Under the pieces are notes generated by a model. That model was not told where the DNA came from, searched no databases, and was given only the letters and a program-made list of their open reading frames with translations. A stretch of DNA of 64,000 nt, from assembly GCA_922989275.2 (NCBI GenBank), contig OV277857.1, forward strand, positions 79,663,321 to 79,727,320, given 5' to 3'. This document shows, piece after piece, positions 51,101-61,400 of the stretch. The stretch is from Gari tellinella. Its lineage: Eukaryota > Mollusca > Bivalvia > Cardiida > Psammobiidae. A program made the position numbers and the translations under genes. Every line of letters begins with the position of its first letter. Within the stretch, counting starts at the first letter, position 1.

Positions 51101-52298
51101 AATTTCAAAAAATCACGCATAAAATCAATGCCCTGAACGTGCATGCACGTACAGATTTATGTTGCAGATAATGCCGAAATCGGATGTAAGAAGACCAGTT
51201 TTATTAACAAACAACAAAATACAAGTTAAACGTCAAAGTCTGGCGTGTCTTCATTTTCCTTATAGTGTCTGTCAGGCGCTTGACAATTCTTATCATTCTT
51301 ATTACGTAAAGCGCCTGGTTCACCCGCATCGCGAATATGATGATTCAGCGGTTTAAAATAGATTTTGGGATTTCCCGTCTCTGTGCCTAATAAAGTCGCT
51401 ATTTTTTCTATCAATTTTTGTTTTTATAAGAGTTCAATACTTATTTAGAGGAATACGTGTTTGAAAAATGCTGACAAATTATTTAAAACAAAATGTCCGG
51501 TCATAGGTCTAATTCTGGTCACTTTCGATTTCAAAACAGCGACGCCATTTTTAATGCGAAATCCAAACAACACAGTCGAAAAACTGGACGGGTTATCAGA
51601 TGTATTTTATCCCGTCTATTAACAATGTTGAGGAAAATGCCTGATTTAGTGAGACACAGTCTTAGCATAGGCCCTACGCATTCTAGTAGTCTGCAAATAC
51701 AAAAATGTATGTCGTGTAAGTCCCAATTGACGGCCTGGTTAAGAAATAATGTGAGAGATACGAACAGTACACATCCAAACAAATGATATAAAAATTTAGC
51801 GGTGGAAACACAAATTTCCAAAAATCATCCCTGGTGCGTATCCATTGTTTGAATACAGATTGCTACTTTGTTATGGGACCACTCGTCGTAGATACGTCAT
51901 AAGCCTTTCGGCCCTGGCCTCATCGTACTTTGTCCCTGGCGTCCTCGCATCAGAAGAAACAGAAAAACGTTTCATATGCACCCGCTGAAATTTGTCTGCA
52001 CCCCCAAAAAATAGCCCTAGAGGGTGCATGCACCCTCAAAATTAAAAGCCTGTGGGAACCCTGCCACTGCCGCTTCTCACCAATGTGTCCTGAGTTTGAT
52101 GTCCCCCGTCTGAATATGTGGGTTTCCTCCTACAGAAATGATTAAACATGCCAACCTGGGGCCATCTTACGAAACGTGCTTTTGCTTAGAAATCTTTGAA
52201 TATGTCAGTAAGTTAGAGAATATGTTAGGTCATTCATTATTTGTCATGTTAATTCGTATTCTTTGAATTGTGAATAATTATTTTTCTATATCTTCCAG
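51101..52298. other. MTIF2 upstream region, no feature resolved
   Basis: The MTIF2 promoter and a non-coding first exon should lie here, since the first coding exon starts with a splice acceptor. I see no TATA box or other motif that would fix them. GGGTGCATGCACCC (about 52021) is a perfect short palindrome. Confidence 0.35.
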
Positions 52299-52454
52299 CA
52301 GGAAAGTGCTTTGCTCAAGTTGATCATCATGAGCTTTGTCAAGGTGCCCCAGTGTTTATTGGCATCAAACCATCAGACTTGCCTGGTTCTGCGACGAGTA
52401 CTCCTGAACAATGCTAGACTACTTTCACTTACTCCATGTCGACACAATAAAAGG
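52299..52454 (+). CDS. MTIF2: MTIF2 first coding exon, presequence
   Basis: The acceptor TATATCTTCCAG ends at 52298, so a non-coding exon lies upstream. ATG at 52329 gives [20 protein letters not shown] and [12 protein letters not shown], then donor GTACTG after AAAAGG. The first 30 nt are 5'UTR. Confidence 0.8.
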
Positions 52455-55400
52455 GTACTGCAGTAAACTATTTCATATTATTGACTACATTTCAATAGAT
52501 GACTCAACATCTTATTTGCTCATTTGATTAAATTATTCAGTGTCTTTATAAGTTTAACTGTTTCCTCCCTGAAACTTGGAATGGACAATTCCAGTTTCCA
52601 TTTTAGTCTAGTCCATTTCTGACTTTTACGGGATGTTTTTGTCAATGTTTGGCATTATAAGTATAACAAACAGTGAAGACCCTGATCAGAGGGCTCCTTT
52701 AGGAGCCCTCTGATCTGGATCTTCACTGTTTGCACAAGACAAGTGTACTATTCACATGTACACTGTTTGAAAAAGACGCCAATATGCGGGACTAGGGTTC
52801 AAAGGGTTAATATGCCCGGTAGATGCTAGATTGTGTGTAGTCGGATCTGTAATGTCATTTGCACACCTTTTTGTGCCTTGACAGGGATACATTTTATTTA
52901 AGGGGATGTCTGTAAAAAGAGAGACAGTTTAGGATATAAAGAGATAAAATAGGGAAATTAAGAAATACGAAGTAAAAGGTAACTTAAGAATAATCACTAG
53001 AGAGGAAAAGAGGAAAATACAGTTAATGTCTCAATTACAACCACTAACTAATGTTAATAATTCAGTGTTTATGACAGGTGACTGCTTAAAGCTAGGTGAC
53101 AGTAAAACAGAAAGTTCCTCTATATAATCAATTTAGTATTTGGTTTAGTGGTTGTGATAGAGAGTTTTTATTGTATCAATAATGCAGTGTATGAGTTTGC
53201 TAGTTTTTATTTGAGGTACTTATCTTGTTATATTAACTGGATAACTATTCTCTCTGTCTTTGAATTTTCTGTAGAATAAATCGAAGTCAATTTATTTCAA
53301 TATTTCTTTATATACCCGGTATGTTCTGTCTCTATCTTTATAAGTGGCAAAACTTACAAAAACTTCCAAGAAACTGAATTTACCAATCTAATGCAGTATA
53401 TTGGTTTAACCCATTACCAGATAGCCTGTTTGTAGTTTTGAAAAAAAGGTGACTACTTAAAGCAGGTTGAAAGTAAATCAGAATGCGCCATTTTGCGCAT
53501 TCTGCTTTACTTTCAGCCTGCTTTAAGCTATTACCTGCTAGAATAAGGAAAGTATTAAATTTGACACATATTTTATTACGGTATAATTTGGAACTATTTT
53601 CTTCAGCGGATGAATAGAATGCATGTGCTAAAAGTTGCTTCCATAAGGGAAAGGGTTAAATCACAATTTTGTTTGTGCAGTTATTTATAAGTTACAGGTA
53701 ATCTTCAATCTGCTGTTGATTAACCTATTACTCGAGTCTCCATAGCGACTACCTGTTTCTAGTATTGAAGACCAGTAACCATTTAAAGCAGGTTGAAAGT
53801 AAACTGACCTTAGGGTGCATTTTGCTTTACTTTCAGCCTGCTTTAAGTTATCATCTGCTAGATTATTTGTTATGATACATATTCATGACTGTATAAATCT
53901 GGAACTGTTTGCTTCAGCTGAGGAATTAATTAAATGTGTTAAAGTGTAACTAAGCCATGGTAACTCTCAGTTCTGTAGTGTACGTAACTGTAGATTATAA
54001 GACAGATTTATATTGAACTACATGTACATGTTTTATATTTCTTCTTGTAGTCAAGACCGAAGAACCTTACGAGGAAATACTATATAGATATTCGTTCTAA
54101 CATGAAAGTCAAGGACCTAGCCAGACAAATGCAGATACCATTGGGTAAGTGTACAATTTATACAACAGTGTAGATAATGTTAACTGCTAGATTAGAATAG
54201 AAGCACTGGCTGATCATCTAAGTCTACCCTGTTTGTCTATAGATATCTAGCAAATCATATATTTATAGTTGTGTTAAAGGCAAGTGAATGGTTGAAGCAG
54301 TATTAACCCATTACCCGATCAATATGCCTTTTTACACCTTTAATTTTTTCCTCTATTAAAGAAAATAAATGAAATTAATACGGTCATAAATATGTTTGAT
54401 AAAAAATATTTACTTTACTTAGGGAAATGTTAGCTTAAAGCAAGCTGAAAGTAAAGCAGATTACGCCTTCAGGCGCATTCTGCTTTACTTTCAACCTGCT
54501 TTAAAGTGGTCACCTATTTTCAAAATTAGAAACAGGCTATGGGGTATAAAGGGTTAAAGTAAAACCTCTTCTGTTAGACATTATGACTGTCAGAATGAAT
54601 CAATGCTGTTCATACTTCTAGTATGCCTTATTCCTTTTCCTCATAGCTTGTTGTTAGTGTTAAATACATACAGTGGATTGAAGAAAACTGAAATTAAAGC
54701 TGAAAGTTAATCCTACAGGGAGAATTCTAATTTACTTTTAGTTTAAACAATAATTTACTTTTAATCTGCATCTAAGAAGCTACCTGTTAGTTTGTGGTAA
54801 AATACACAGTGACAGGGAACCGACGCAGAGCGAAAAATTCTTTACCCGTGTAGTTTTTGGAAGTTTCACACTTCCTTCATCGACACTGACTATTCAATAG
54901 TTCTGGTAAAGAATTTTGTCTCTGAGTGATGGAAACCCAAGTTATAATGAATCTTCCAAAGTATGGTAACAACATTTAGTTGCATAAAACCTATTGTAAT
55001 CATGTAATTTCTATATTAACTGTGCCTACCCACTGAAATGGCAGAATTTCTGGCGTAAGTGCCAGGATGCGTCCTGTGCAGATCTAGCATTGTCTACTTC
55101 AGTAGGCTTGTTTTGGCGACAATATTGAGCATAAGTCTTACACTTCCATAGATATACACTTTGGGCACCGATCAAATCTTCTTTCCTCTTGGAACATTGT
55201 AACCAACAAGAAGTTCACAAGTATGGAAGTGGTATACGGTGGACAGTCCCGTTACATAGATGGGTGTCTCCATAGGAAAAATGTTTAGTCACTTAGATAG
55301 GTTTCCTGGTTAGGAAGACCCAAACTGTTTGACATTCTTATCAATATTTATTAACTCATACAACCTTAGATCTAACTTTGAAATGCGTCATACAAACAAC

Positions 55401-58400
55401 AATACTGAAACAGACTACACTAAAGCAGTGAAGGGATAAAAATCTCCCATTCAATTTGAGCATGAAAGGGTTAATGCAAGACAAAGTTAAAACAACAACA
55501 ACAACATTACCTTTATTTCATCTCAGGCACCGAAGTGCAACATGAAATGTCTGCATTACTGTTGTCTTGCATCAAGTAGCCACCTTTGGTTTGAACTCTT
55601 TATATATATATGATTGAAGAACTTCTGCACAAGTAGAATAAGTGTTTGGGATATAAGATTTGTTGGGAGTGATATTTGTGGAGATGATACTGTAGTGTGA
55701 AGGTGTCTGTTTGCTGTTGTAGGTGACGTGCTGGAGAGTTTGGAAGAGTTGCTGGGGGAAGCAAAGTATACCAAGGAAGATGACAGTAAGTCAGTGAGGA
55801 CATGTACTTTGGCAACATGATCTAGATTTCATCTGGACTAGAGATACTCCTCCCTATTCTCCCATACCTGTTTTAACCCATTACCTCATTGCCAGTTTCT
55901 AATTTTGAAGACAGGTGACCACTTAAAGCAGGTTGAAAGTAAAGCAGAATGCGCCTTAAGGCGCATTCTGCTTTACTTTCAACCTGCTTTAACTTAAGCA
56001 ACCACCTGCTAGAATATATAGGATATATTTCTTATGACATACATTCACGGCTGTATATATTTGAACTATTTTCTTCTGTGGAGGTTTAAATTATAAGCGT
56101 AAAAAGGTGTTTTTATTGGGTAATGGGTTAAACAGACTGAGATATGCATGGGTCTCAATATGGAGAGGGTAAAGTAACACTTTACCAATTGGTATCTTTA
56201 ATGTCTACACTGAACACAATATTGTGTCCGTCTCCTTGAGACATTTGAATTGAACAGTCTTAAAATAGGTTTGGTGTAGACAAGAAGATTTTGTATTTGA
56301 AAATACGGCTTGTCTGAAGATTGTTTCAATCTGATTTATAAACAGTCTGAAAGAATAACTCATTCACCTCTGAAACTTCAGATGGACAATTTTAGTTTCC
56401 GATTAATTCTAGTCCATTTTATGATATTTTGGGTCATTTTCTGCAATATACAACAAAATGACAAACAATGCAGACCCTGATATGAGGGCTCTAATCTGGA
56501 TCTACACTGATTGCATAGGACAGATGTACTCTTTACCAGTACTGTGTTTGTAAATGACAAGAGTATACTCTTCTCTAGAGTTAAAAGTGTTAACATGATT
56601 CACTTGAAGCAGGTTGAAAGTATAGCAGAATGTGCCTTAAGGCGCATTCTGCTTTACTTTCAACCTGCTTTCAGCTACCATCTGCTAGAATATATAGGAT
56701 ATCTTTCTTATGATATATATTCACGGCTGTATAAATAGATTAACTCATTCACCTCTGCAACTTCAGATGGACAATTTTAGTTTCCAATTAATTCTAGTCC
56801 ATTTTATGATATTTTGGGTCATTTTCTGCAATATACCACAAAATGACAAACAATGCAGACCCTGATCTGAGGGCTCTTATCTGGATCTACACTGTTTGCA
56901 TAGGACAGATGTACTATTTACCAGTACTCTTCTCTAGAGCTGAAAGTGTTAACATGATTCAAGATAAGGTAGACTTAAGTTCAAGCTGAAATTTACTATA
57001 GGGAGAATTCTGCTTTACTTTCAGTTTGTTTTAATAATAAGCTTGTAAGGATATTGCTTAAGTTTTATATGGCTTTATCAGATTCTCAACAAGGTAGAAA
57101 AAGGTAAAACAAAATTGCTGGTCTGTTTTCCGCACAAAAAGTATGAGCTATTGTCGTCACTCCAGTGTCCTTGTCTTTGTATAAGTAAGTTTGACCTGAT
57201 CTAGTTCAAGTTATGTAGGTGCGACTGTATGCTGGACCTTGCCCCAAAGTCGTAAAACATTTTCTAAACCATTTATTTGGTCAGATTTTAGCAAAAATTA
57301 AAGTCTGTCCAATCAAATGCTTGAGAACATCTCAGACTCAACTCAAATGCTTTATTATAACCTTGGACCCTGATTTTTCAGAAATAGAAAGTTTGACATT
57401 GCTGAAACAAGCTGTACGGAAGCAAGGGTTGAATTTCAAATTACTCACGGGAGATAAGATGAAAAAGTCTATTAGAGAAGAAGAGGAAGAAGGAAAAGAA
57501 GAAGATATGCCAGAACCAACCAAGAAAAAGCTAACTAAGTCTGAGAAACAAAAACAAGATGCCGTACAGCAAGCGCTAGGAACAAAACCTGAATCAAGGT
57601 TAGTCAGTTGATACCTGAGTAACCATTTAGGCCTGGATATTGCAATAAACTCTCCCTATGTGATCCCTGGAAGATTTCATAATCTAAGGGCACTGCAATA
57701 TATTTCCATACAGCAGAACATTTAGTTTGCAGTAGCAAACAGTGCCGATCCTGATGAGACGCCACGTAAAGGGGTGTCTCATCAGAGTCTACACTGTTTA
57801 CAAATTTCCCCTTTAATGGACTCTAGTCTTAAATGGGCTAAATACATAATATATATCATGTAGAAGTCCATATAAAGGGAGTATTTCTAAAGCAAAAAGT
57901 CCTTATGTCTGCACCAGACATCCATAGATTTCCATCACACTCAAATAACCAACCCTTTCAGAGCTCAAGACAAAATGAGTACTGTAAAAAATCTATTAAT
58001 TTGGACACTCTGTATAACTGCTGTAATTACCTTAACTCTTTGAACCCTAGTCCCGCATATAGGCGTCCTTTTCAAACAGTGTACATGTGAATAATACAAT
58101 TGTCCTATGCAAACAGTGAAGACCCAGATCAGAGGGCTCCGAAAGGAGCCCTCTGATCAGGGTCTTCACTGTTTGTCATAATGCCAAACAGTGACAAAAA
58201 CAACCCTTAAAAGTCAGAAATGGACTAGACTAAAATGTAAACTGGAATTGTCCATTTAAAGTTTTAGGGAGGAAAGAGTTAAATCTAAACTAATTGCTTT
58301 TATCCCATAATATTTACATTCACCCTGCACCGTTCTTATATATAAACACTTTGTTAAAATAGAGTTGCATTTTCCCATGAATTTTAATTTCAAGACAAGT

Positions 58401-61400
58401 AGAATGCCACCTTATTTCAGTGTACATATGGAAAGTTTTTATCGCATTGTGCAGACCATATATAGAGATTGTACTATGATTGGCAACGCATAGCAACAGG
58501 CAAAATGGTTACAGGCTAACAGGTCATTATGGATCTCGGTTGACAATTAAATATAAAAAATAAATTGCGTACTTTCGGTATTCATGCGGTTATGAAACTC
58601 AGTCCCTTTTACTAGAAAAGAATAATGTGAAGTTCTTTGGGCTTCACTATCTTTATTAGTAAAAGTAAAAGAGTCTCATAACTGCCTGAATACCCTAAGT
58701 ACACAATTCATTTCTTAACCCTTTGAACCCTAGTCCCGCACATAGGCGTCCTTTTCAAACAGTGTACATGTGAATAGTACACTTGTCCTGTGCAAACAGT
58801 GAAGACCCAGATCAGAGGGCTCCGTAAGGAGCCCTCTGATCTGGGTCTTCACTGTTTGTTATAATGCCAAACATTGACAAAAAGAACCCTTAAAAGTCAG
58901 AAATGGACTAGACTAAAATGGAAACTGGAATTGTCCATTTAAAGTTTCAGGGAGGAAAGGGTTAAGTTATTTGATGAAAAGGTGTAAACTGAATGGCAAA
59001 AAGTTTAGACAGTTCCTGAAGGAGATGTAGAATTGGGTTTTACGGAACTGGGACACTGAAATAGGTCATAGTCATCTGATCTGGGCCTTCATAGTTTTCA
59101 AGAATAGTCCTTATTATGCTTTTACAAAGATAAGAGTTAAAACAGGATGAAAATTAACTTAAAAAATGAACCAATTGTTTGTAACTTATACTTAGGCCTA
59201 GATTGAAAAAATGATTTGAATTTTACCGTTCTAATTTCACAACTAATGTTATAAAATATGAGAAAATGATTTTATGAATCAACAAGTTGACTATATATTG
59301 CAGAGCACGTTTATAATTCTTTTCCAGTGCTAAACCTCCTAAGATTCTGCCCAGGACTCCAATTGTTACCATCATGGGCCACGTTGACCATGGGAAGACA
59401 ACCCTGTTAGACGCCCTACGGGAGAGCAGTATTGTAGACCAGGAGTTTGGTGGAATAACACAGCATATAGGGGCTTTCATGGGTGAGGCAAATACTACAG
59501 CCTAGGAATATTGACATTACATGTATACCTTTGTGGTTCAGTAAAGAAAATTGATCCCTTTCGAACTGACCAAGAAGTCTTGTTTAGAGAGGTTTCTGAA
59601 TTGGGGAGGTGTAGCGTTTATTCAAAGAAGTTGAATTGGCAGGTGTTTCAAACTAAGTGCTCAAATATGATTTTAATGCAGTTTCTTTCTTAGATAGTAT
59701 ATACCATAATACATATACTTTGCATGAACATTCACATGAACTACAAGCGAGGTACACTTGCCTTCCATTTGACCTTTCCTCATTACATTGTTGTTGTTTG
59801 TGCTAAAGTTTAGCGTCCCACGTTAGCATTTTCATTTTCCTCATTACATTTACTTGTAGTTGGAGACCATTGGAAAGAAAGGACAGCTAATCTTGTATTA
59901 AGCGACCTAAAAGTCTTAACTAGGATAATCAAAAAGTATCTCGGCCAACGCCAATCTTTTTTGTGTAAATCAACAAAGATACATGTATTCTTATTGCAAA
60001 AATTCTTTAATTTTATAACAAAATGTCTTGAAAATTTCTTGAAAAGGCTTTGAATTTTTTAAAAAAAATGTTTGTATGAAACCAGTGATAATTTTACCTG
60101 TGCATCCTGATCACTATACTCATTAAATTTTCCAGGGACTCATAATTTGAAAAGTTACGAGTCTCATGGACCCATAGCTTTTATGGCCTTTATTAACCCA
60201 TTACTCCATATTACACAATGTTATGCCTTTAATGTATTCTTCCACTGAAGTGAATAGTTCCACTTATATGCAACATCAGAAAAACTTTCTATATCCCAGC
60301 AAGTTGTAGCTTAAAGCAGATTGAAAGCACATTCTGCTTTACTTTCAACCTGCTTTAAGTGGTCACCTGTCTTCAAAACTAGAAATAAGTTGTGGAATAT
60401 TGGGATAATTTTTCACCTCGAGGACTCAATGTTAGTTTCAAGGACTCAATGTTTTACAGAATGTGCATCCCGAGGACTCATTCATCTGATTTCTAAAATT
60501 ATCACTGATGAAACATGTTTTTGGGAATGTTTCCAGTGAAAATGGCCACTGGTGAGACTATTACATTTCTGGACACACCTGGTCATGCAGCGTTTAGTTC
60601 CATGCGTTCACGAGGTGCGTCAGTGACTGACATTGTAGTGTTGGTGGTTGCCGCAGATGACAGTGTCATGAACCAGACAGTAGAGTCAATACAACATGCT
60701 AGAGAGGCCAATGGTATGAGCCTTTAAAACTTCAAATGGACAATTCCAGTTTCCAATTAAGTGTGGTCAATTTCACGTTATTTATGGTAGTGGTTTACTG
60801 TGCATTTTAAAATAACAAACAATGCAGACCCTGATCAGAGGTGAAGGAGCCCTCTGATCAGGGTCTACTTCGTTTGCATAGGGCAAGTTTACTCTTTACA
60901 GGTACGCTATAAAAGACTTCTCTAGGGTTCAATGAGATAAATAGAGGATCTTACATGAGTGCTCATTAATCATCTTTTTTAATAAACAAGTTGGCTAAAA
61001 TAATATGATGCTAGCCTTGGCAAGCATCATATTAATTTTAGTCAATGGGTTTATTAAAAATGATAAATAATGAGTAGGAATGTTAGATTCTATTTATCAC
61101 ATAAACATTTTAAACCCCTTTTAAGTCAACTGAATCCGTAGTTTGTAGCCTCTTCGCCATATGTATTTTTGGCTAAAACTTGACGTTGTTTATGGTAACA
61201 TCGTGACAAATGACAGCATTTGGCGTCCCACGTCATGCAGTGCTTGTGGACGAACAGGTTAGGCCCGAGTCCAAAAATGGACATTTGACTATCATTTATT
61301 GAATGGCTTTATTACACTGCCAGAAGTGATTTTATGTGATAAATGCCTATATTTTAAAAGAAAGGTATCTGGTATTTTGGTGTCATTTGTGAAATGTCCC

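Noticed and set aside
51531..51821. 96-residue minus-strand ORF near the MTIF2 promoter region
   Set aside because: No motif, no splice context and no repeat match; length is within chance for AT-rich DNA.
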